From assembly GCA_018340805.1 (NCBI GenBank), contig JACMZG010001911.1, positions 33,490,533-33,554,532 on the forward strand: DNA of 64,000 bases, given 5' to 3'. Shown here in pieces: positions 11,330-21,879 of the stretch; within the stretch, counting starts at the first letter, position 1, and each line of letters begins with the position of its first letter. Position numbers and translations under genes: made by a program. Under the pieces are notes generated by a model. It searched no databases. It was not told the DNA's origin and saw only the letters and a list, made by a program, of their open reading frames with translations. Source of the stretch: Microvelia longipes. Its lineage: Eukaryota > Arthropoda > Insecta > Hemiptera > Veliidae.

Positions 11330-13655
11330 TAGCGGATTCTTGTAAACACGCTGTCTCTCGAACGATATTTTTTATTAAATTAACATTAAGGAATCTCCGA
11401 ATCCGAGTGAAAAAAAGGTAGTTGTGACTCCTTCGCCGTGTTAAATGAGTCAACGAAATGTATAAAAATCAGTACAATGAAGGGTTAACATTTTTCGCCA
11501 GGGAAAAGGTTCTTATTTATGTATACTAAATCGAATGAAGCCGGTCCAGAGTCGAAAAACCGTGGTATATTTATCGGCAAACTTACAATTTGGTTGGTAA
11601 ACAATACATTTCAAATTGAGTCATTTTCCGAAATGACAATACAGCCGCTCTAAGTACTGACAGATTGGGGATGAGTGCGAATAATGCTTTACCGTGCGTC
11701 GTATAATCTATTGGATAAATACGCGCATTTTCTATGAAAAAGTCGAAAAAAATAAATTTCAAGTTGCGACGGTATTGCTTAAGTTATAATGCATTTATCG
11801 GAAACATAAGCAAGAAATGGATTAATGAGAAATTTGCCTCTCTTGCGGACCCTTGTGCCAGAAATTTTAAGTTGGCTTGAAACAAGACTGTTCTTTTTAC
11901 AGTATCGTTTTACCAGCTAGTAAACTAAAAAAGCAAGACGGGATAAGATCTCTGACGCTGTACGATCTGTTGATTGACAAATTGTCACAGGAATTTAAAC
12001 ATTACACGGATCTGTCTATGTCCCCTCTCTTATTTATTTTTAAGTAAAACACAGTTAAAACCGAAGAATACTAATAAATCAAGAACAGATAAATAAATGG
12101 CTTTACCCAAAAAGAAAATAAAACATACTATGCAAATTCATTTGTATTTTGAAATATTAAAATTTGACAAAAAATTAACCCAGTAGGAATATAAAACAAA
12201 AAGAGGTCTACCTTAACAACGAAGCTCTAACTACGCGCAATAAATTTACAAACCTCTGAAAGTACGATACAAGATAATACTTTTTATTTTTATTCAAATA
12301 ATGTGTTTTTCCTTAAGGGTTTTGAAAGTCGGCATGCAGAGTTTTTATAAATCGAGTTTGCCTTTTGTTTAAAAATTGTGAATTTTAATTTTTAACAAAG
12401 AATTTAGGTTATGCTCGGACTTAAACAAAAAAGTATATATTTCCACATAGTTGTTCAAAGAAATATATTTCTTTTTACCATGCATGAATGTCTGGCTCGT
12501 ATCTTTGGTCAAAGTTAATTTTCATATTTTTTTTATTTTTCATTGTTTAAATATTTTCTTTTTGTCTTCATACTTGCATAAAGAACTTTTCACACATTTA
12601 CTTTAAGGATTATATGAATGATAACTTTAAAAATGTCATGCCTAAAATACTGTTTCTTTTTACACGATTGTACACTATTTAAATATAATTTCTATGAGTG
12701 TCTGCTTATTTTAAGCAAACTTACTAAGACAATCATGCTATTTTTTGGTAATGTTCATCAAGGGTGTATAATATATCTATTATTATAGACCTATATTTTA
12801 GAAAGAGGCTTGATCATCCCGCCCCGCTGGATGATCAATACTGCACAGATATACAAGCACAACATACTAAATTTATTTGAGTCAGCTCTCTTCAAATCCA
12901 ACTGAGATAGACTCAGATTCATACCTAGAAGGGACGATGGAGTTTGGAATATCGTTAAAAACTGTGAATACAAGTCTATAGATATTTAGACCGATATTTA
13001 GACAAGGTCAGTAACGTTAATGACCTAACGTCATTTTGTCAACATTACAATAGAGTAGTATCGTGGAAGGACCAGAAACAGATATATGTAGATTTAAGCA
13101 TCGCGGAAGCTTAATTCATTGCCGTGGAAGAATGTCGAAAGGAGCTCACATAGATAAAAACCCTTCTACATGTGCCGCAATTCCTTGGAAGATCAAAGTT
13201 GATTACACGGGAACTATTAAGAAAATTGAAAATACAATCACTTGTAAATTATCGAAAACTATTGTAAATCTAAGGACTGCGAGATGATATCGGAGTGCGA
13301 GGATCTAGAACTTCTGTACCGTTTAAAAGCATCATATCTGATACAATAAAAACCTTGGTTCTGCAGACAAATTGAAGGAATTCAGACAAAAGATGGGAAT
13401 GTGTCTACCTGTTGAAGCTATTGAGGAGGAGTGTTAGTATAACCTGCAATATCTAGGATGACATAGAGATATTATTACTAGAGGGACCCTATTGGTTGAA
13501 TTTTGGAACATCCAAAAAGTAACCCGACTACCTTCGTTAAAAATATAATAAATAATCTGTACAAAATTATAGAAGCTTATATAGAAGAACGTTAAAAATA
13601 CAAATCAAAACACAAATAATGTGCGGGAAGCCGAAAACAATTAATTTATTATAAA
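11330..13655. other. Non-coding stretch with one short inverted repeat
   Basis: No gene is supported. A perfect 10-bp inverted repeat, TTGATCATCC / GGATGATCAA, lies at 12810-12838 around a GC-rich 9-nt loop. A frame at 13063-13287 (plus, about 74 codons) starts at GTG, has no recognisable domain and no gene context. Confidence 0.4.
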
Positions 13656-13928
13656 TATATCATTTGATACTACCGAGTTTTGCAAAACATGAATAGTTGA
13701 CACAATATAATTGTGCGAGAGACACCTAGGAAATGTAACAAGCAAATGCAATGCTACATCTGGGAACTGTTCCATCATTCGACATTTGTCATCATTGATG
13801 GCTCGACATAATGTCATGTCCCACTCTGTTTCGTTACGTCTAACTCATCAGGGCGCCGACAGAGCCTGAACTCACTCTGACCTTCAATTAATTCCGAAGA
13901 ATATAATATGAAGTACTTACCAGAGATT
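13656..13928 (-). mobile_element. Hammerhead-repeat family, minus-oriented unit (copy B)
   Basis: Read on the minus strand the unit runs from CTCTGGTAAGTACTTCATAT, through the hammerhead motif at 13824-13864, then GATGGAACAGTTCCCAGATG, CCTAGGTGTCTCTCGCACAA, to ACTCGGTAGTATCAAATGAT. It lacks about 50 nt that are present in the adjacent plus unit (the GGCGGTAAGAGAGCACCGCT part). It abuts the plus unit head to head, so the pair forms a large hairpin. No protein is encoded; such elements would need a reverse transcriptase from elsewhere. Confidence 0.85.
13824..13864 (-). ncRNA. Hammerhead ribozyme motif, intact core (copy B)
   Basis: On the minus strand, 5' to 3': stem III strand CTCTGT, cleavable C, six-nt GGCGCC, core CTGATGA, stem II GTTA-GACG-TAAC, core GAAA, stem III strand CAGAG (its first pair is the core A with U). 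It is identical over all 41 nt to copy A. All nucleotides known to be essential in hammerheads are present: CUGAUGA, GAAA, and a GUC cleavage triplet. Ends lie in stem III, so the topology is type III. Stem I is unusually short: GGCGCC could form at most two pairs in cis but six pairs between two molecules. Confidence 0.75.
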
Positions 13929-14279
13929 TTCCTAGGTGTCTCTCGCACAATTATATTGTGTCAACTATTCATGTTTTGTAAAACTCGGTAGTATCAAATG
14001 ATATATGTTTTGTTTGCCATGCATGATGGCGGTAAGAGAGCACCGCTTGTCTCTGGTAAGTACTTCATATTATATTCTTTGGAATTAATTGAAGGTCAGA
14101 GTGAGTTCAGGCTCTGTCGGCGCCCTGATGAGTTAGACGTAACGAAACAGAGTGGTACATGACATTATGTCGAGCCATCAATAATTACAAATGTCGAATG
14201 ATGGAACAGTTCCCAGATGTAGCATTGCATTTGCTTGTTACATTTCCTAGGTGTCTCTCGCACAATTATATTGTGTCAA
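13929..14279 (+). mobile_element. Hammerhead-repeat family, 315-bp unit plus partial repeat (copy A)
   Basis: Starts with CCTAGGTGTCTCTCGCACAA at 13931 and meets the same phrase again at 14246, so the unit is 315 bp followed by about 34 bp of a second unit. In between are ACTCGGTAGTATCAAATGAT, a GGCGGTAAGAGAGCACCGCT hairpin, the hammerhead at 14112-14152, and GATGGAACAGTTCCCAGATG. A slightly more than unit-length insert whose ends are not at the ribozyme cleavage site is what a circular or multimeric RNA template would give. The ORF at 14159-14464 that starts inside this unit is not considered real. Confidence 0.85.
14112..14152 (+). ncRNA. Hammerhead ribozyme motif, intact core (copy A)
   Basis: Stem III strand 1 is 14112-14117 (CTCTGT), the cleavable C is 14118 and predicted cleavage is 14118/14119. 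The short stem I segment GGCGCC is 14119-14124, core CTGATGA 14125-14131, stem II with loop 14132-14143 (GTTA-GACG-TAAC), core GAAA 14144-14147 and stem III strand 2 CAGAG 14148-14152. Stem III has six perfect pairs including the required A-U next to the cleavage site. The family is known for one-step self-cleavage giving a 2',3'-cyclic phosphate and 5'-OH. With so short a stem I, cis activity is doubtful; two copies could pair through GGCGCC as a double hammerhead. Confidence 0.78.
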
Positions 14280-16489
14280 TTTATTATACCCTTAACTTAC
14301 TCTTGAAGGAGAGCCCCAAAACGATGTTTCAGGCCTCTCAATGTATTGAAATAGGCTATGCCCCCTCTGGTATGTATTTAAATGTAGGGTGGCTGAGTTA
14401 TAACACCCGAAAGAAAAAGTCAACTATTTACTACCCCTCAAAGAGACTACTTATACTACTATAGCAAAAAGACTAATACTTAAGATAGACTAAGAGGGAG
14501 GATACAACATCTTTTATCATTCACTGGATAGCGTGATTTTTTGATTTTTATAATAATTACAAGGTCTTGTAAGTATTAAATTATTTTTTACCATTTTGTT
14601 TTAAATTAATAAAAATCATTTAAAATGAGTCGTAATTAATACCTCTGGCTTATTCTTTCAATATCTGTGTTGTATGAAGTGATTTAATGTGACGTCACTG
14701 AAAAATATCCGCCTTTTGTATCCGATAAGGGTTATGGAGAGGTGACGAGTCTCTAGTTTCCCTCTAGGGAGACCTAGTAGGAGTAAGTGTCGTTATGGTA
14801 CAAGCTGGAAACTGTCTCATTTCTAGTTTCCTTATTAGTGTTTGTTCTACCTAAGAACTCCATCCAACTATTAGTCTCTTAGTACTATAGGGAGGACTTG
14901 AGGAGAATAGTACAGTGATAAGGGGTCTGGTAACATAACTATTTCCATTTGGTACCATAACGATACTTGCTCCTACTATAAAGAGACTCTACAACCCTTA
15001 CTAGCGCATACAATTTAAATTGTGCTCTAGGAGCGCCAGGAATTTCCAGTAACGCCTCATAAAATCATTTTATACAACACAAATGATTAATGAATAATGC
15101 GATGGATATTAATTAAAACTTATGTTAAATTCATTTTACTGAATTAATAAGACAAAATAGTCAAAAAATCATGTAATCTTTTTACGTTAAATCATAAATT
15201 AATTTGTAAAATAAAAAAATTACGTTACCAATGAAAATTGTAATGAAAATTACGTTGTGATGAAAAGCCACCCAGGCCATAATAAGGGCTCTTGTGTCCT
15301 CAAGTCATCCCAAAGCAGATATCACACCAACTTCATTTCACCCTGTTCTTTTTTACGAAATGTTCAAAATAATAATGCTTTCGTTACAATCAAAGTTACA
15401 CCACATTCCTCTTGGCATATTTCCTTTCTAGAGAGCCTAAAACCAATTATTGAAATAAATAAGTTTGTTGCGTCATTGGTATTATGAATATCATTCATGC
15501 AAAATCTGTTGATTTCTTGTTAAAGCATTTTTTATAGATAAAATTATTGATCGCTTTTAATAAACCAAACTAAATAGTCAAGTACATATAAATTAAAATT
15601 TCCCATTTTACATTTACACTTCATTGATCTTGGTTATATTTCTTATCTATTTACAATTAATTAAAGAGAAAAATACTTGTAAGCTAAAATTGTACATTTA
15701 TAAAAAATGAAAATTGAAATCATAAAAAATAAAATTATCAAGTTAGACAAGCCAATAATTCATCCCTGCATAAAAATGTATAAAACGGGTTAAAAATCTT
15801 TTTTTATTTAAAAAAAAGTATAATTTAATTATAGGTACTAAATCATTGCGTTGAATTATCAGAATTTCGACAAGAGTTGGAGGCGGGTGTATGAGTTGAA
15901 AAATGGGATTTTTTTAACCCTTTTATGGCTAATATTTTGTCGTGCTAAGAGTTATCTCTAAGTTAGGGGGTTTTCTGCCTGGTCTCACTCTTTTCCTCTT
16001 CACTGATTATCCATTCAGTTATTTTTATTATAAAATGTAACTTCTTTGTCGCTGTTAGACGAAGATTGAGAAGGATTTTATTCTACATTTTTTTTTATGA
16101 TAGAAGTTAAAATGATTAAAGTGAACCATGCCATTTTTTGTTGTTAATATTATTTTTTGTAAAAAATGCAGTAAAGGGTATTATATAATGTTGTTGCACT
16201 GCAAACTACTGCATTGAATATTAATGTTGTCTTTTATAGTGTATTTTAAAAATGAACTGTACAGAATAGTGAAATAAAATTAATAAGTGACTTCACTCTC
16301 GCATTTCGGGTCTTAAATACAACTGCGAATATCAATAAAATACAATTTTGGCCGCCAGGGCTACTCTTAGCGACTGTTGTAATCACAGATAACATAACCC
16401 TGTACGGCAAAGATTGCCTCCCCCTCTTCCTTCTTCTTCTACCTTTGACATACTACTACCGCTGGTCCCCCAAAATAGTGTTGAGGTTG
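14280..16489. other. Non-coding stretch, nothing recognised
   Basis: AT-rich sequence with only short frames. The frame at 15257-15487 (plus, 76 codons) has no domain, no splice context and no conserved neighbour. Confidence 0.4.
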
Positions 16490-16600
16490 GTCCGATTTGA
16501 AATGGTGGGCGTGGTTTAACTCCCAGAAATAAACTTATTGGCTTCCTGGTATTATTTTCCCACGCTGTCAACTGATTTTAGCCATGTGTTACACTATTGC
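16490..16600 (+). repeat. Dispersed repeat with GGGCGTGGTTTAA, copy 1
   Basis: The order GGTTGGTCCGATTTGAAAT, GGGCGTGGTTTAA, TATTATTTTCCCACGCTGTC, AACTGATTTTAGCCATGTG matches the reverse complement of 26645-26760. It looks like part of a non-autonomous DNA transposon. The open frames seen on the minus strand in both copies are products of this shared sequence. Confidence 0.6.
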
Positions 16601-16744
16601 AAAAGCATAATATTCTTATTTTTCGGAGGATATATTATAACAACACGGAGGATTGATGTTTTTACCAAAAGTTTTTTGGTTCTTTTAACTACTAAGTAGC
16701 AGCCATTTTTAAAATATGAGACAATTCTACTCTGAAACCCGCAA

Positions 16745-16800
16745 TGGTTTTTTTAGGGGAGTGAATTCACTTGTTATTCTATTCCACTATACTGTAAGTA
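16745..16800 (+). repeat. LTR-end-like phrase
   Basis: GAGTGAATTCACTTGTTATT followed by CTATTCCACTAT resembles the sequence just before the possible primer-binding site at 3929, and a weaker match near 9990. It may be a solo LTR remnant; no upstream boundary could be drawn. Confidence 0.3.
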
Positions 16801-18550
16801 AAGCATCACCTTTTTGCGTGTCCTGGGCAAATAAGTGTGCTTAGTGGCTAATTCTGCAAGAACCCGAGTTTCTATGCATTCATTTTTTTTTAGAAAGGAA
16901 AGCGGTCAAGTTTGTCAAATCTACTGTTAAATGTAACTATTACTTTTTGGTCTAATGGTTTTAATTATTTTTACTTCTTTATTTGCACTGACAGATCTTG
17001 TAAAACGAAATACGTCGCGGAAACGTGACGTCTCAAAACAAATATTGGAATATAATATAAAAAACCAATCAGATTCTATTATTGGTTTGTTAAGAGCCAA
17101 AAGTGGCCTATAGCATTGCTTGATTATATAAAAAAAAAGTATTTTAGGTTAACTTCCGTAACGCACAAATGCATCTATTATGACACCAGTTAAGGTTTCA
17201 TTGCTTTTATTCATAGGAGTATGCATTTTGTACCTATTGTTTTACGTTTTACTTAGCCTCTAAAAACAAATATTTGTATATTGCAACGGCTTTTATATTT
17301 TATTTTTTCAAAAGAGTTATATTATTTAAAACTGATTAAGTTCTAATAATTTGCACAATAATAATGCACTGCGTCTCTTTTTAAAACTTAATAATTATCA
17401 TTTTTGTATTTCCAGTAATATTAATATAAATTAAATAGTCCCTCTAAAACTACGAACTATCAATATGTTTTAATAGACTCAATTAAAATTGCTTTCGATT
17501 TTTATACAAAAATTTGTGATTTTTAAATCAGTAATAATAAAACAATTAAAACAATCTAAAGCATAACAGCTGAAGGGTCTTCGTTAATCAAAAAATTAAA
17601 GAACTTGAAACTTTTGACAAATTCAAAAAAAATATAATTGAGAAATGGTTATTTCCACTTTAAAATATAAAAGTTAATAAAAACACTTTTTTATTATTAC
17701 TTTATCGCAAAACTTTGTCAGAACAATGATGTTGCGAAGTCACAATAGAATGGAGAAATTTTTGAAGCAAAAAAACTTTTTTTTCGAAAGTTTTTTCCTA
17801 GAGTGCTTTAAGAGGAAAAAGTTTTATAAAGATATTTCCTTCCAGCACAAAACCCTTGATTAATGAAGACGGAAAGGGACAATATAAGAAATAAGAGCAA
17901 AAATTTCCGCATCGACAAACACTTCATAAAAAGTGTTATAATTGTTCTATTAAAATGTTTATAAAAAAAAATTAAATTTAATACTGGGATTTCCCATTAT
18001 ATAATTATAGAGTTGGTTAGAGTTCTATTCAATAATATAGTTTTATAGAATGTTGCTATAGCTCTATAGATAGCCGACAATTAATTTTATTATAATTTTT
18101 ATTAATTAAACCACAAAATGACATTTAATATTAAAATATTTAGCATCAAAATCATTTTCAAAACGCTTTTTATTAACTTTTGCAAGTTTTGGGAACAACT
18201 GCATATAGTTGCTTTATGCATCCGTGTAATTTGAAGGCTCAATCCAAGATATTTATTTTACCTTTTATTATCTTGGAGAAAACGTATTCTTTATATTTTA
18301 TAATATATTAATATAGTAAATTATATTAATACTTTGATTGTATTATATCATTGTATTGAGTGATTGTCACGTGATTGTTCCGATTGATTACTGAGTTGGA
18401 GCGATTTTCAAGCATCGGGGTAAAAGAGATTGTTGACATATTTGGTCCCTTTACTTCGTCTTATTTTATCAGAGTAAGTAAAGGAATCAAGTTGTCTCCT
18501 GCTCTTTCTGTTGTCTGAAAACAGAGTAACAGCAGTGAACTTTTCGATCT
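16801..18550. other. AT-rich non-coding stretch, nothing recognised
   Basis: No ORF, tandem repeat, RNA gene or splice pattern that I can support. Confidence 0.4.
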
Positions 18551-18575
18551 CAAGCTATAGTTAGTGTACCTCACA

Positions 18576-18770
18576 TAGTCTGAGGAGATAATCACATACT
18601 CTAAGGAGATAATCACATACTCGATAATCAGATACTCAGAGGAGATAAACACATACTCTAAGGAGATAATCTCATACTCGATAATCAGATACTCTGAGGA
18701 GATAATCACATACTATGAAGAGATAATCACATTCTCTGAGGAGATACCCCACATACTTTGAGTAGATGTT
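18576..18770. repeat. GAGGAGATAATCACATACTC minisatellite
   Basis: About nine imperfect copies of a roughly 22-bp unit (AGGAGATAATCACATACTCT). A second phrase, CGATAATCAGATACTC, occurs twice, giving a higher-order period of about 80-90 bp. The minus frame across it (18461-18709) is rich in E-Y-I-I-S only because the unit is. Confidence 0.85.
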
Positions 18771-19134
18771 TATCAGTATTTATTTTGTGTTAACAGGAGG
18801 AACAATAGCTAGCAAAGGGAAAACGACTTCAAGCTCAATTCTCATTCTACTCATCATTCTTAGCTCATCAATTCATCTGAGATGATTTCATCAAATGTTA
18901 TTCAATACTTTTTACTCTGAATGAGTCAGATTACATTTTTGCAGCCTTTGGTTTGAAATCATTACTTATTATAGACGAATGAAGGATGTAATTTGTAATT
19001 ATTTTAACATCACGTCCTGTAAAAAATGATTTAGGTAATTTATCTTATTGGTGCAAATATGTATTTTCCCCATATTTTAAATTTGCGTCTTAATCAATAT
19101 TGTTTTATTCATTTGTTTTATTTGTTATTTTAGT

Positions 19135-19700
19135 TACAGGTTTTAGTTTTACTTTTGCTTTTCCTCATTTATACCGTAGGTATAAAGGAAAAAAGTTGTG
19201 TTTGCAAAAATTCTGAAACCGGGATGTCACCTGAATTATCCGTTTGAGGTATTAAAGCCTCCTAAGTGGTTTTCACAAAGATGTGTGTGTGTGTGTGTGT
19301 ATGTTATCATCGTATTGCTCCCAGCATATTTATGCTAGAGAGTTGAAAAAGTAAAAAAAAAGTATTCTTTAGGCGTAGTTGTGCTATCTAGAAAATAATT
19401 TTCGATGACGTCGTTAATCTGCAATAATGACTCAGCAAAAATTTGGAATATTCATAAAACGCAGGATAATGTTGCGATTGGGTTAAGGTTCGACCTGCAT
19501 GTAGTCATACATATGTCGAACATATATGCCAAGTTCCATCTCATTACCAGCAGTAGTGTTATTAAATTACTTCTATGCGTTTTTTTTTTAAAAATTGTAA
19601 ACAATCGGGAAATTATCCAATTGAGTTGAAATTTGGTTTAATTATATAGCTTTACGTAATTAATAAGTACACTAAGTTTCGTTTCAATACAATTATATCC
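19135..19700 (+). repeat. Dispersed repeat family R1, copy at 19.1 kb
   Basis: Shares ordered phrases with 46480-46740 and 47745-48080: GTGTTTGCA near the start, ATT/ATC-rich CACCTGAAT, a CCTCCTAAGTGGTTTTCACA-like stretch, a TGTG run, TTATCATCG, then TTTATGCTAGAGAGTTGAAA and AATGACTCAGCAAAAAT. No protein is encoded. It runs directly into the 5S-like segment that follows. Confidence 0.65.
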
Positions 19701-19710
19701 ATGAGTTTTG

Positions 19711-19783
19711 TTAGATCATATAAGTTGTTGTTAGTAACATCGGGCGTGGTCAGTGCCTGGCTGGGTGACCGCTGGGAATACTA
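19711..19783 (+). repeat. 5S-rRNA-derived segment (SINE3-like)
   Basis: The stretch beginning GATCATATAAGTT and continuing CATCGGGCGTGGTCAGTGCC then TGGCTGGGTGACCGCTGGGA follows the second half of animal 5S rRNA, whose internal promoter boxes are the GATCA..AAGTTAAGC and GGATGGGTGACC regions. Several changes and the lack of the first half show it is not a functional 5S gene. Known SINE3 elements start with a 5S-derived promoter, so this may be the head of one, but no defined 3' body was established. Confidence 0.6.
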
Positions 19784-19945
19784 TCTGAGGACAAGCGAAG
19801 CGAGTCCGGAAACGTGTTGCACTATAAATTTGGCGATTTTTAGATTCTGAGGACGAGCGAAGCGAGATCGAAGTAGGGAGGATGAGTGTAACGAATCCGA
19901 TGTAATGAGAAAAGGTTCCGACGTACCCCGTACCCGATTATCTTA
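19784..19945 (+). repeat. GCGAAGCGAG repeats and GTACCCCGTACCCGA terminus
   Basis: Two copies of a GAGGACRAGCGAAGCGAG phrase (19795 and 19850) are followed by the terminus GTACCCCGTACCCGATT, also found in reverse at 10531. A related GAAGATGAGCAAAGCGAG phrase sits at the end of the 47.7-kb repeat copy, so this is the 3' part of the same dispersed family. Confidence 0.6.
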
Positions 19946-21368
19946 ATTATAACTTATAATTATAATTTAAGGATTAATATTAATAGGGATTTTAATAAAT
20001 ATATTTTGTTTCCCAGATCATGTTCATTCCTTCATATATGAGCAGTGAAAGACATAGTTTTTTTTGTATTTTTTTTTTTGTTATTGATAACATACGAACA
20101 AATACTATTCTAACGAAAAGGTCGTAACGGGTTGATTGGTATGTTACAAGCAGTTCATCCCTTGCCGCTTCTATTAAAGGGGGGGGGGTTGATCACAAAA
20201 CTAAGATATACCATATCCTTAGAGTGATCGTGAATGGAGTCTATTATAAATAATGGATTCCTAGTTAGGTTAAAAGCGCTTTGCCAATGAAGTTTTATTT
20301 TGTGGAGAGACTTCTTTTCTTTCATTATTTAAGATATATCAAGTTCCTAATACGATAGTATAATATAATTTGTGGCATATTTCTATTATAATTTTAACTA
20401 TCAACGCAGTTTTTTGTAAACTAAGTTTTATTTGTCATAACAAGTACGAAAAGCACAATGCACTTTATTACATACTTATTGTTACGGCATAATAAATCAA
20501 ATATGTTTGCAACTTTCTTAAATGCCAAACTTAAAGAATACTTTCACATAAATCGAGTATTTTTCTATCAAAATTGGATGGCTATTAATCAATTTAAATA
20601 TTTAAGCAATTAAATGCCTTAAATTTTAGTTTCCTTGGCTTCAGTGTTTTCCTATTGGTTTTGCGCAACATTTCAATAGAATATTTTTAAAAAGGAGACA
20701 TTTAAAAAAAAAGTATTTATTAGAATTACTTGATTAAAACCATGGTTATACTATTTTTAAAATCTACTAATGTTAAACGAAATTAACTTTTAGGTATCAA
20801 ATTTTGATAGATATATACTTAATTTTTGTCTTTAAAAATGGTCTATTCATTTTTTTTTAGATTAACAGGGACCTACTTATTTAACAAAACTTATATTTGT
20901 TCGTTTAATCGAGAGTCATTATGAGAAAGTAACCACGTTTGATAAATATAAGCATATTTTTTATCCATATGGCACACAAAATGGGCCCTAGTGGATATAA
21001 ATGGACCCTAGTACATTTACCCAATTATAGATGTGGAAATTTAAAATAAAAAAATATTGTCTTGTAATTGGGCTTATTTGATATGGATATGATCGTTTGC
21101 TAAGAGATTTGAAGTAAAACTCATAACATTCTAGTGTTTTTTATACAATTGTATAAAATTCGATTGTATTTACCAATTTACACTTGTACATTAGTGGAAA
21201 AAATTTCTTACAATTATTAGTAAGCTTTTTACTTGTAGTATACAGATTTTTACTTTCACGAAACGGGGCCTAGGTGTCTTGTAATACTTCATTTTATGGT
21301 TGGTTTAAGCCTACTCTTCAAAACCTACAGTGGTACAATAACCTCTCCTATCCGCTGCGGTAACATCT
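19946..21368. other. AT-rich non-coding stretch, nothing recognised
   Basis: Contains a 10-G run near 20178 and a phrase AAAATGGGCCCTAGTGG / AAATGGACCCTAG duplicated around 20980-21010. No gene is supported. Confidence 0.4.
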
Positions 21369-21879
21369 TAGAATAATACTAATATATAGAAGGAGCACAG
21401 GACCGTAAACATAATTGTAATTTCACTGATAACACGAAAGCCGTTTGACTGGTGCACTTAAGTAATGCTGCCAACCTGACAACAAAACATTATTTTAAAT
21501 GTGTGTCATAAATATATATTAATGAAGAAAGATCGTAAAGAACAAATATGATAACTTAAAACACCTGCTGAGTATTTAATAAAACCGGTCTTAGACGGCA
21601 AAAGGGTGGCGGAATACAAAAATCTACATTTACTTGACGAGGACTAAGTTGAATAAATACGTTAAACTACAATTTAAAATGCTTTAAATATTGTAATGCA
21701 CCGATATTTATATTAGTATTTTATGAATAATAAATCATTAATTAATAATTCAGCAACCGGAAGTATTGCCAACTTTTTTAAGAAAATTTTACATTGTTAG
21801 GGTGGCAGCATTACTTAAGTCCACCAGTGAACCTATTCGTGTATAGTAGTGCTCCTTCTATATATATAGTATTATTCTA
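21369..21879. mobile_element. 511-bp MITE-like element with terminal inverted repeats
   Basis: The left end, TAGAATAATACTAATATATA then GAAGGAGCAC, is the reverse complement of the right end (GTGCTCCTTC then TATATATATAGTATTATTCT) with about one difference. A second inverted pair lies inside: GCACTTAAGTAATGCTGCCA (about 21453) against GGCAGCATTACTTAAGTCCA (about 21803). The interior is AT-rich and non-coding. A TAACAT phrase flanks both sides but a clean target-site duplication is not certain. Superfamily cannot be named. Confidence 0.75.

Noticed and set aside
11194..11453. Open frames on both strands over the AT microsatellite
   Set aside because: Composed of alternating I and Y from (AT)n; product of the repeat.
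14159..14464. 101-codon plus frame starting in the hammerhead unit
   Set aside because: It runs from the non-coding repeat into unrelated flank and is not kept in other copies.
18576..18770. CRISPR-like array
   Set aside because: Units are imperfect and directly adjacent with no unique spacers; the genome is eukaryotic.
19711..19783. Functional 5S rRNA gene
   Set aside because: The first half of 5S rRNA is missing and conserved positions are changed; treated as a 5S-derived repeat.
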